NCBI RefSeq assembly: GCF_016862175.1
Contig: NZ_BOML01000019.1
Coordinates: 248,001-312,000, forward strand
Length of the DNA stretch: 64,000 bases
Source of the DNA: Paractinoplanes durhamensis
Lineage (GTDB): Bacteria; Actinomycetota; Actinomycetes; Mycobacteriales; Micromonosporaceae
Reading direction: 5' to 3'
Positions 1 to 7,526 of the stretch are shown in pieces. Within the stretch, counting starts at the first letter, position 1; every line of letters begins with the position of its first letter. The position numbers were made by a program, and so were the translations under genes. The notes beneath the pieces are model-generated. The model saw only the letters and a program-made list of their open reading frames with translations. It made no database searches and was not told where the DNA came from.

Positions 1-921
1 GCTGTCGACGAGCCGCACCGGCATGTTGTCGGCCTGCAGTTTCTTGAGGGCGGCATCCGCGGCCGCCTTGCCGCCGTCGGCACCGCGGTGCGGGAAGACG
101 TCGACCAGCGCGTACGGCTTACCGACGGTCACCTGCGCGGGCGCGCCGGCCGCGGTCGCCGCTGGTTTCTTCTTGAACGGCAGGAAGTTGTGGTCGCCGG
201 TGAGCAGGATCGCCGCGCTGGCCCCGATGGCCAGCACGGTGGCCGTCACGAAGAGCACGGTGGTCGGGACGCGTGGCTTGCGGGTGCCGGTGGCCACCTC
301 GGTCAGGAAGGGCGGGCGTTCCGCGTCGTACGCGTCGGAGACCTTGACCACGACGGCGAAGGACCGCGGTTGCCCGGTGAACGGCCGGCCGGGTTTCGCG
401 TGCACCGCGACGACCGCCGCCCGGCCCGGCTCGAGCAGCACCGCACCGGGATCGGTGGTGACCGACCCGGACGGCGGGTCGAGCTCGGCGGTGATCCGCA
501 GCGGCGCCTGCACCCGGGTGTCGTTGGCCAGCCGCAATTCGTACTCGTGGTGCGGGCCGTCCCGGCTGACCAGCTTGCCGGTGACCGGGACCGGGAGCGC
601 CACCTTGAACAGGGCGGTGGCGAAGCCGGCCGGCTCCCCGGTCGACGACTCCTCGGCGTGCACGGTGAACGGCACCAGCGAGGAGCTCGGCGGCTGCTCG
701 GGCGGGGTCTGCAGCACCACCGAGATCTCGGCGGTCTCGCCCGGCCCGAGGTGCACGCCGGCCGGGTCGATCGTCGCCCAGCCGGCGGCCCGGCCGCGGG
801 CGAGATAGATGCGCAGGTCGAGCGGCTGCGCATACGGATTGCGCAGCTGCACGGGCACCCGGGTCGGCACGCCGGGGGCGAGCGACACGGGCTCGTCCGG
901 CAGGGTCAGTTCCACATCCAC
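1..921 (-). CDS. Membrane-anchored beta-domain (NEW3-like) protein, 3' end outside window
   Basis: Reading the minus strand from a GTG at 921 gives 307 codons with no stop before the window edge. The first ~215 residues look like two Ig/NEW3-type beta modules rich in Pro, Val and Gly. One transmembrane segment follows at about residues 220-242, then a Lys/Ala linker and a C-terminal part (YALVDVF, AALKKLQ) that may be SPOR-like. The start is bounded by an in-frame stop at 955-957 and lies 10 bp after the stop of the lytic-enzyme gene, so the two are probably co-translated. The layout matches the protein at 49907-51304. A role as a membrane partner of the neighbouring injection system is inference from position only. 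The product is otherwise unknown. Confidence 0.7.
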   Translation of the reverse strand, partial: MDVELTLPDEPVSLAPGVPTRVPVQLRNPYAQPLDLRIYLARGRAAGWATIDPAGVHLGPGETAEISVVLQTPPEQPPSSSLVPFTVHAEESSTGEPAGFATALFKVALPVPVTGKLVSRDGPHHEYELRLANDTRVQAPLRITAELDPPSGSVTTDPGAVLLEPGRAAVVAVHAKPGRPFTGQPRSFAVVVKVSDAYDAERPPFLTEVATGTRKPRVPTTVLFVTATVLAIGASAAILLTGDHNFLPFKKKPAATAAGAPAQVTVGKPYALVDVFPHRGADGGKAAADAALKKLQADNMPVRLVDS

Positions 922-931
922 GATGGTCGCA

Positions 932-2506
932 TCAAACCGATCCGTGAAGATCGGTCACGTCGGCAAGCTGACCACCCGGTATCTGGCTTGTGCCGACGGC
1001 CCCGGGCTGCTGCTGGGTACCGAGACCGCTGCTGCCCGGACCGTGCAGCAGCGGGTTGTCGTGCGCGTCCATCGCGTTCGACCCCGAGTGGTATTCCAGC
1101 GCGTCGCTGAACCCGTCCGCGTCGGAGTCGGCCAGCTGGGCGTTGAAGCCGAGCACCTGCTCCAGGCTGTCGTCCAGGCCGTCGCGGTCGGTGTCGGTCT
1201 GCTGCAGCGGGGTCAGCGCGCCGTCCATGTGCCCGTCGGCGTCGGAGTCGGGCGAGCGCGGGTCGAGCCCCTGGGCCAGCTCGAACGCGTCGTTGAGCCC
1301 GTCGCCGTCGGTGTCCGCCTTCCGCCCGTCGGTGCCGTAGGTGACCATCTCCTGCGCGTCGGTCAGGTTGTCGCCGTCGGTGTCGGCGCGCAGCGGGTCG
1401 AGGCCGTAGCGGCGCTCGAGCAGGTCGCTGAGGCCGTCCTGGTCGGTGTCGGCGCCGCCGAGCGCGACCGGCTCCGCCGTGATCTCCGGCAGGGTGGACT
1501 GCGGCACCAGCGAGGACAGCGGCTGCATCACCGGGTTGGTGATCGGGGTGGCGGTGCCGTCGGAGATGCCGGGGATGACCGCCGCGAACTCGAAGCGGTT
1601 GCCGGCGTTGGACTCGCGGACGCCGACCCGCGGGTTGGCCGCCTCGACGACCTTGCCGTTGCCGAGGCTGATCGCGACGTGCGCGCCGGGAGTGCGGCCG
1701 TCGCCGGGCCGCGGCTCGCGATCGAACGAGAAGAGCAGCGCGCCGGGAATGTCTTTCGCCTTGTCGACGTCGACGAGCTGGCCCTTTTCCTTGAAGTGCA
1801 GGTATTGAGCGGTGGCACCGTCCGGAATCTTCGACCCCGCCTGGAACGCCGCCCATTGGGTGAATTCAGAACAGTCGAAAACCGAAGGATTCGGATCGGA
1901 GAGCTTCACTTCCGCACCGAACACATAGCGGTCACCGATTTGCGCCTTGGCGACCTTGAGGAACGTGTCGAGAGCGGCGTTGTCGGCGCCGGCCGCGACC
2001 GTCGGCTGGGCCACCGCGGCCAGCGGGCTGCCGGCCACCTCGTGCAGCGCGACGCCCGGATCGTCGTCGCCGGCCGAGGCGCCCTTGTGGTCGCCGTAGC
2101 CGCGGGTGCCCGTCCACATACCGCGGCCGGGGCCGTCGCCGTACGCGATCGCGGCGGCCTGGGCGTCCTCTTTGAAGCGGACATAACGCGAGCTGAGGCC
2201 GCCGTGCGTCGTCGTCCAGGGGGAAACGTCGTTGCCACTGTGCGAGATCTCGAAGGCGGCCTTCGCGTTGTCGATCGGGTCGTACAGGTTGTACTTCGTC
2301 AGGAAGCTCGGGTGGGCCTTGCCGTTGATCTGCCACAGCCCGCGGGAGTCCTCACCGTGCGGGTTGTGCGCCTTGCTGTTGCCCCCGGACTCGGCCAGCG
2401 CGACCGCGGTCATCGTCGCCGACTCGTCCGGTGAGAAGCCGGCCCGGCGGGCGAAACCGTAGATCTGTTCGGCGGAGTACCTCGGCATGCTCCCGAGGGT
2501 AGACAC
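932..2506 (-). CDS. Peptidoglycan-active enzyme: lysozyme-like + NlpC/P60 + TSP3-type calcium repeats
   Basis: The 524-residue protein has three parts. Residues ~8-120 resemble a transglycosylase/lysozyme-like fold (VALAESGGN, GLWQING). Residues ~180-310 resemble an NlpC/P60 peptidase with candidate catalytic Cys212 in FDCSEF and His276 in GAHVAIS. Residues ~350-495 carry at least five DxDxDGxxD repeats of the thrombospondin type 3/calcium-binding kind. No signal peptide is visible, so delivery or release by another route is likely. Lytic enzymes are common accessories of contractile injection loci, where they are thought to help particle release or wall penetration. Starts are GTG 2506 (taken, GAGTGGA upstream) or ATG 2488, whose GGGAG is only 1 nt away. 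It is divergent from the regulator at 2675. Confidence 0.82.
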   Translation of the reverse strand: MSTLGSMPRYSAEQIYGFARRAGFSPDESATMTAVALAESGGNSKAHNPHGEDSRGLWQINGKAHPSFLTKYNLYDPIDNAKAAFEISHSGNDVSPWTTTHGGLSSRYVRFKEDAQAAAIAYGDGPGRGMWTGTRGYGDHKGASAGDDDPGVALHEVAGSPLAAVAQPTVAAGADNAALDTFLKVAKAQIGDRYVFGAEVKLSDPNPSVFDCSEFTQWAAFQAGSKIPDGATAQYLHFKEKGQLVDVDKAKDIPGALLFSFDREPRPGDGRTPGAHVAISLGNGKVVEAANPRVGVRESNAGNRFEFAAVIPGISDGTATPITNPVMQPLSSLVPQSTLPEITAEPVALGGADTDQDGLSDLLERRYGLDPLRADTDGDNLTDAQEMVTYGTDGRKADTDGDGLNDAFELAQGLDPRSPDSDADGHMDGALTPLQQTDTDRDGLDDSLEQVLGFNAQLADSDADGFSDALEYHSGSNAMDAHDNPLLHGPGSSGLGTQQQPGAVGTSQIPGGQLADVTDLHGSV

Positions 2507-2674
2507 GGTAATCCACTCTGTATACGGGTCGACCCGCTTGCACTAAAGGGCAGCGAAAGGGGCAACTGAGTTGGATCAACGACAGAGCCGAAAGAGCTAT
2601 TGTTCTGATCGACTCGCACGCGACATCATGACTGGGCGGTCGCCCGCACAAAGGGCGCTGACCAGGGGGAACGC

Positions 2675-3295
2675 ATGATGTCGCAACGGCCGCCGACTGT
2701 CTGGATCGATGACAGTCATGCCATCGTCCGGCGCGGTATGGCGGCCTGCCTGCAGCAGGCCGACTTCGTCGTGCGCGGCGAGAGCGCGGTGATGTCTCCC
2801 GAGCCGGTCGTCGCCGATCTCGACGTCCTGGTGTTCGAATATGGAGCGTCCGCCCTGCGCCGGGCCGTCCGGCTGGCCGAGGGGAGGGGCACCCGGCTGG
2901 TCGCCACCGTCCGCGAGGTCACCGAGCAGAGCGTCCGCGAGATGGTCGACGCCGGGGTCAGCGCGATCCTGCCGCACCGCACCCTCACCGCCGACACCCT
3001 GATCACCAGCCTGCGGTCGGTCGTGGCCGGCAACGTCGCGCTGCCCGGCGACATGCTCGCCCGGCTGCTGCTGCACGTCACCCAGACCTCGCACCTCGGC
3101 CCGGGCGGGCTCAACACCCGGGAGCGCTCGGTGCTGCGGCTGCTGGCCGATGGCATGGACACCCGCGGCATCGCCGAGGACCTGTGCTTCTCCGAGCGCA
3201 CCGTGAAGAACGTCGTGCACGACGTCCTGACCAAGCTCAACTGCCGCACCCGGGCCCAGGCCGTCGCGGTCGCCACCCGGGAAGGCGTGATCTAG
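2675..3295 (+). CDS. LuxR/NarL-family regulator with degenerate receiver domain
   Basis: The 206-residue protein has an N-terminal receiver-like domain (~8-125) and a C-terminal LuxR helix-turn-helix (~140-206, with LNTRERSVLRLLADG and ERTVKNVVHDVLTKL). The early acidic pair is present (WIDDSH). The position that normally holds the phosphorylated Asp reads VLVFEYG, so Glu replaces Asp, and the usual C-terminal Lys region reads LPHR. That makes it a likely phosphorylation-independent regulator. It begins the rightward eCIS genes, only 6 bp before the AAA+ ATPase, and is divergent from the lytic enzyme, so it is a good candidate for local control of the locus. The start is ATG 2675 with an AGGGGGAACGC leader; ATG 2678 is an alternative. 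Confidence 0.88.
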   Translation: MMSQRPPTVWIDDSHAIVRRGMAACLQQADFVVRGESAVMSPEPVVADLDVLVFEYGASALRRAVRLAEGRGTRLVATVREVTEQSVREMVDAGVSAILPHRTLTADTLITSLRSVVAGNVALPGDMLARLLLHVTQTSHLGPGGLNTRERSVLRLLADGMDTRGIAEDLCFSERTVKNVVHDVLTKLNCRTRAQAVAVATREGVI

Positions 3296-3301
3296 CCGGT
3301 C

Positions 3302-5278
3302 ATGCCGCATCCGGTGGAAGCTTGGACCCTGCTGGCCGACGCGCTGCTGCAGCGGGAGGCGCTGATCTGCCGCCTCGGTGAGGGGCGGCCGCCGCGCGAC
3401 TTCGCCGGCCTGTTCGTGGCCGACGACGAGGTCGAGCGGCTGCTCGCGAGCCTGCCCGGGCTGGACGGCCCGGGCCCGGAGCGGGTGGCGGCGGTGCGCG
3501 CCGGTGCGGCCGCGCCGGTGGTCAAGGCCCGCGCCGACCTGGCCGCCGCGACCGACGGCCGGTTCGCCGCGCTGGTCCGCTCGGCCGGTCTCGACGCGGG
3601 CGAGGCCGAGGTGCTCGCCCTGCTGGTGGCGGTGGAGATCTCGCCGGCCCGGCAGCGCCTGGTGGCGTACATCCAGGACTCGGTGCAGCTGCCCCGGCTG
3701 ACGCTGGCCAGCCTCGGGCGAATCTTCTTCGAGGACGAGCACCCGTCGGCGCGGTCGCTGTCGCCCGGCGGTGCCCTGATCCGCACCGGGCTGGCCCGGC
3801 TCACCGGCGAGGGGCCGTGGGCGACGCTCGTGGCCGAGCCCGCCGCCCGCCTGATCTGGCATCTGGCCGGTGACGGGGCGGCCGACCCGAAGCTGCCGGC
3901 CGGCGCCACGATCCGCCGTGCGCCGACTTCGGTCGCGTCCGGGCGTCCCGCCCCGTCGGTGCCGGCTGCCCCAAAGGGCAGAGCTGGGCTGCTGCTCGTG
4001 CACGGGGGCGACCGGGAGAGCCGGCTGCACGCGGTCGGCGACCTCGGCCTGCTGATCACCACGCCGCCGGCGGCCGAGGCCGAGTGGCAGGCGGTGATCC
4101 GGGAGGCGACCATCGGCGGGCTGACCGTCGTGCTCGACCTGGCCGAGCCGCTGCCGGCGTCCGGGCGCGACGCGATCGTGAAGGCCGGCCACCTCGGCTG
4201 GGTGCTCTCCTCGGCCGGGGAGCAGCCCCTCGAAGCCATCCCCGACCTGCCCTGGCGGGAGATGCACGTGCACGACGGTGTGGCCGGCGACGAGGAGTGG
4301 CAGGAGCTGCTCGGCCGGGCGCCCGACCCGGCGTACCGGCTGAGTCGTGAGCAGCTGCGCCTGGTCGCCGCCGCCGCGTCGGCCGACGGTGGCCAGGTCG
4401 CGCCGGCCGTGCGCCGGCTGGCCGGCGGCCACCTGGACGGCGTCGCCGTCCGCATCCGCCCGCGCCGCGAGTGGGACGACCTGATCCTGCCGCCGGAGGA
4501 GGCGAGCCAGCTGCGCGAGCTGGCCGGCCGGCACCGGGGCCGGGACACCGTCTACGGCCAGTGGCAGTTCAGTCCGCTGCCGTCCACCGGCGTGGTCGCG
4601 TTGTTCGCCGGGCCGTCCGGCACCGGCAAGACCCTCGCCGCCGAGGTGGTCGCGGGCGAGCTCGGCCTCGACCTCTACAAGGTCGACCTGTCCTCGGTGG
4701 TCAGCAAGTACATCGGCGAGACCGAGAAGAACCTGGAACGGATCTTCGGCGCGGCCGCGGCCGGTGACCTGGTGCTGTTCTTCGACGAGGCGGACGCGCT
4801 GTTCGGCAAGCGCTCCGAGGTCAGCGACGCCCACGACCGGTATGCGAACATCGAGGTCGCCTACCTTCTGCAGCGCCTGGAGACCTACGACGGCCTGGTC
4901 GTGCTCGCCACCAACCTGCAGCGCAACATCGATCCGGCGTTCCTGCGCCGCATCTCGGTGGCGATCGACTTCGTCCCGCCCGAGGAACCGGAGCGCCGGC
5001 AGATCTGGTCCCGCGCGTTCCCGTCGACCGCGCCGGTGTCCGACCTGGACCTCGACTTCCTGGCCCGCCAGTTCAAGATCACCGGCGGCGTGATCAGCAA
5101 CGCCGCGCTCGGCGCCGCGTTCCTGGCCGCCGCCGAGGACAGCCCGATCACCATGCGGCACGCGGTCCTGTCGGTGAAACGGGAGTTCCAGAAGATGGGC
5201 CGGCTGCGCACCGAGAAAGAGTTCGACCGCTACTTCGACCTAGTGAGTAGGAACGCCGATGCTGCACCTGCTGGATGA
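3302..5278 (+). CDS. eCIS-associated AAA+ ATPase
   Basis: The 658-residue protein has an alpha-helical N-terminal half and a C-terminal AAA+ module. Walker A GPSGTGKT is at residues ~437-444, Walker B LFFDEADALF at ~490-499, and an Arg-finger-type segment (DPAFLRRI) lies near 540. It belongs to the classical ATPase group found in nearly all eCIS loci (Afp15/Pvc15-like), where it is thought to act in particle assembly or cargo loading in the cytoplasm. The AAA core is typical. The N-terminal half is as divergent as usual for this group. Its 3' end overlaps the DUF4255 gene by 20 bp, so the two are coupled. Confidence 0.93.
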   Translation: MPHPVEAWTLLADALLQREALICRLGEGRPPRDFAGLFVADDEVERLLASLPGLDGPGPERVAAVRAGAAAPVVKARADLAAATDGRFAALVRSAGLDAGEAEVLALLVAVEISPARQRLVAYIQDSVQLPRLTLASLGRIFFEDEHPSARSLSPGGALIRTGLARLTGEGPWATLVAEPAARLIWHLAGDGAADPKLPAGATIRRAPTSVASGRPAPSVPAAPKGRAGLLLVHGGDRESRLHAVGDLGLLITTPPAAEAEWQAVIREATIGGLTVVLDLAEPLPASGRDAIVKAGHLGWVLSSAGEQPLEAIPDLPWREMHVHDGVAGDEEWQELLGRAPDPAYRLSREQLRLVAAAASADGGQVAPAVRRLAGGHLDGVAVRIRPRREWDDLILPPEEASQLRELAGRHRGRDTVYGQWQFSPLPSTGVVALFAGPSGTGKTLAAEVVAGELGLDLYKVDLSSVVSKYIGETEKNLERIFGAAAAGDLVLFFDEADALFGKRSEVSDAHDRYANIEVAYLLQRLETYDGLVVLATNLQRNIDPAFLRRISVAIDFVPPEEPERRQIWSRAFPSTAPVSDLDLDFLARQFKITGGVISNAALGAAFLAAAEDSPITMRHAVLSVKREFQKMGRLRTEKEFDRYFDLVSRNADAAPAG

Positions 5279-5825
5279 GACCCTCGAGGCGTTCCTGCGC
5301 GACGTGGTGCCGCTGCCGGCCCGCGACGTCGACGTGGCGTTCGAGGCTCCGGACGGCGAGTGGTCGGCCGCCCTGTCGTCCCGCCCCACGGTCGACCTCT
5401 ACCTCTGGGACGTGCGCCCCAACCTGGCCGAACGCGACTTCGGCGAGGTCATCGTCGAGGAGGCGGACGGCCGCCGCTTCCGCCGCGACCCGCTGCCCCG
5501 GGTCGACTGCCGCTACCTGATCACGGCCTGGACCAGCGAGGTCCGCGACGAGCACTCGCTGCTCGGCGACGTGCTGTCCGCGCTGCTGCTGCACCCGGTG
5601 ATCGACACCGAGCACCTGCGCGGGGCGTTCGCCACCGTCCGCCCACTGCCCGCCCTGCGGCTGCGCAGCGGCGACGGCACCGAAAACTCCGACTTCTGGT
5701 CGGCCCTGGGCGGCCAGCTGAAACCGGGCCTCGACCTGGTCGTCACGGTCACCGTCGACGCGGCCCTGCGCGCCGTCGCCGGCCCGCCCACCGAGGCGAT
5801 CACCGTCCGCGCCACCGGCCGCTAG
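5259..5825 (+). CDS. DUF4255 / Pvc16-type tail cap (terminator) protein
   Basis: The 188-residue protein has the features of the DUF4255 (Pvc16_N) family: an N-terminal LDETLEAFLRD helix, a central VDLYLWDVRPN strand region, RVDCRYLITAWT, and the helix DEHSLLGDVLSALLLHP. In characterised contractile particles this family caps the distal end of the sheath/tube stack. It overlaps the ATPase gene by 20 bp and ends the first rightward block. The following 271 bp (5826-6096) show no gene. Confidence 0.9.
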   Translation: MLHLLDETLEAFLRDVVPLPARDVDVAFEAPDGEWSAALSSRPTVDLYLWDVRPNLAERDFGEVIVEEADGRRFRRDPLPRVDCRYLITAWTSEVRDEHSLLGDVLSALLLHPVIDTEHLRGAFATVRPLPALRLRSGDGTENSDFWSALGGQLKPGLDLVVTVTVDAALRAVAGPPTEAITVRATGR

Positions 5826-6096
5826 CCTGTGGTGAAGGGCGACAAACGAACATTCGCGGGAGCCCGTCGAGGGCTTGCGCCGAGACCTTCGGTCGTGCGT
5901 CGCGCGCACGCCACCGGCCTCCCCGCTGTGGCCACAGCTGCCCCTGGCGCACCGGGGGAACGCCGCGAGGCCCGCTTTCGACCACTTTCTTTCGGCTGAT
6001 GAGTGTGCGGCAGAGGCAAGGACCCGGCGAGCCTTCCCACCGTCGGCGCCGTGACTTGGCCCCCTACTAGGCCGTGATCAGTCTGGGCCGGCCGGC

Positions 6097-6822
6097 CTAT
6101 GTGAGAAGGGCCTCCAAGTCCTCGATCGTTACCTGACCTGCAGCCCGAGGCGGAAGCACAAGCTTGTACCCGACCTGCCGCACCGTGCCGATCATCGACT
6201 CGTATTCGCTGCCGAGTTTCGCGCGTAGCCGCCGTACGTGAACGTCGACGGTGCGGTGACCGCCGAAGTAGTCGTAGCCCCACACCTCACGCAGCAGCTG
6301 ATCCCGGGTAAACACTCGCCCTGGATGTTGCGCGAGGAACTTCAACAGCACGAACTCTTTGTATGTGAGATCGAGCGGACGGCCCTTGAGTTTCGCGGCG
6401 TACGTCTCCGGGTCGATGGAAAGCTCGCCAGTGTTGATCATCGCGCCGGAGGCGCTGCCCGCTACGGCAGCGAGCCGGGTGACCGCCAGCCGAAGCCGTA
6501 CTTCGACCTCGGCAGGGCCAGCGGTTGCCAGTATGACGTCGTCGAGTCCCCAGTCGTCGGCGACCGCGACCAAGCCAGCCTCCTCCACCACTGCGAGCAG
6601 CGGCACCCGCAGGCCGGTGTTCCGCAGCATCCGGCAGGTGGATCGAGCCTCGGCCAGCATGCGCCGAGCGTCCACCAGAACGACATCAGGATCAGGACCC
6701 GATACCAAGGAGGTCACGTCGTGACTGGCGACGCGCAGAGGATGCGGCAGCAGGTCGAGTGCGGGTAGCACTCGGCGTGACAGCTCGCTCTGGGGCCGGC
6801 CCGTCAGTACCAGAATCTCCAC
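6097..6822 (-). CDS. glnR: GlnR-type orphan OmpR-family nitrogen regulator
   Basis: From GTG 6822 the product is 241 residues. It has a receiver-like domain (~1-115, [43 protein letters not shown]) and an OmpR winged helix (~135-225, [37 protein letters not shown]). The GPAEVEVRL receiver end and the DNA-binding domain match actinobacterial GlnR, which controls nitrogen assimilation genes without a cognate kinase. The GTG is chosen because AGGTGGGAG lies 3-6 nt upstream and GlnR proteins start at this point. The frame stays open to an ATG at 6936, but that extension is not protein-like. Its place inside an eCIS locus is odd, as GlnR is usually a stand-alone housekeeping gene. Confidence 0.85.
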   Translation of the reverse strand: MEILVLTGRPQSELSRRVLPALDLLPHPLRVASHDVTSLVSGPDPDVVLVDARRMLAEARSTCRMLRNTGLRVPLLAVVEEAGLVAVADDWGLDDVILATAGPAEVEVRLRLAVTRLAAVAGSASGAMINTGELSIDPETYAAKLKGRPLDLTYKEFVLLKFLAQHPGRVFTRDQLLREVWGYDYFGGHRTVDVHVRRLRAKLGSEYESMIGTVRQVGYKLVLPPRAAGQVTIEDLEALLT

Positions 6823-7010
6823 GTGCTCCCACCTTTCGGCCGGCTGGAGCGAGTCCAGCTGGAACGCAGCGTCCAGCACTAATGTTTCGCCTTCCGCAGT
6901 CGCATGTTTCTCCCCGCAGCCGCGGCCGGGATGCACAAACTTCTGGTCGGGGTCTCATCAGCTCGGACGAGGAGGTCACGGTGAAGTAGCCGCGGCCGAA
7001 GAACGAGCTG

Positions 7011-7100
7011 ATGGCACACCTGCGGGACGCAGCCACAGCCGATGAGATCATCGACGTGCTCAGCGAGCTAGGCCCGGCTCGACCCGGCGGACGGAGACAG
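7011..7100 (+). other. Unassigned coding-like fragment (MAHLRDAATADEI)
   Basis: An ATG at 7011 starts a protein-like stretch of about 22 residues (MAHLRDAATADEIIDVLSEL) that then runs out of frame into the HAD remnant. It could be the junction partner left by the event that truncated the HAD gene. No family is recognised. The rest of 6823-7050 shows no gene. Confidence 0.3.
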
Positions 7101-7437
7101 GTTGCTGGCGTTGGGGTGTCAGCTGGTCTGGGCAACGACCTGGATGGCCGACGCCAACGATCTCATCTCGCCCCGGCTCGGTCTCCCGAAGCTTCCCGTC
7201 GTCGAATTTCCTGATAACGACGAGCCCGAGCATAGGCTGCACTGGAAGACGGCGTTTCTGACCCGATGGGCAGCCGGGCACACATTTGTCTGGCTCGACG
7301 ACGAAATCACCGACGCCGATCGGCAATGGGTTCAAGCCCACCATCCAGGACGGGCACTCCTACACCGAATCGATCCGCTCGCCGGCCTCACCGACACCGA
7401 CCTCGCTCTGATTCGTCAATGGCTGGCAGCGCGATAG
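7051..7437 (+). pseudogene. 5'-truncated HAD-like hydrolase remnant
   Basis: The C-terminal two thirds of an actinobacterial HAD-like family are readable: LLALGCQLVWATTW, LGLPKLPVVEFP, HWKTAFLTRWAAG, FVWLDDEITDADRQWV, HHPGRALLHRIDP. Full-length members start with a DxDGxLNP nucleophile segment, which is absent here. Upstream in the same frame only LDPADGDR is left before a stop at about 7051. A short ATG 7102 could still give 111 residues, but without the catalytic Asp motif it is unlikely to be active. Confidence 0.7.
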
Positions 7438-7526
7438 CACTCCATGATCGGGTTAACTGTCATGCCGCTGATAGAGCTTGCCATGTGGCGGCCTGCCGCC
7501 TCCCGGTCGCTCAGCGGCCCCGTCGA

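Noticed and set aside
2597..5161. Long minus-strand open frame opposite the LuxR and AAA+ genes
   Set aside because: It mirrors two well-supported genes in high-GC sequence; its composition is His/Arg/Gly-rich with no domain.
5826..6096. Possible short gene between DUF4255 and glnR
   Set aside because: Frames here lack ribosome sites and protein-like composition; it is treated as intergenic.
6823..6936. N-terminal extension of GlnR to ATG 6936
   Set aside because: The added 38 residues do not resemble the family, and GTG 6822 has a strong ribosome site at the family start.
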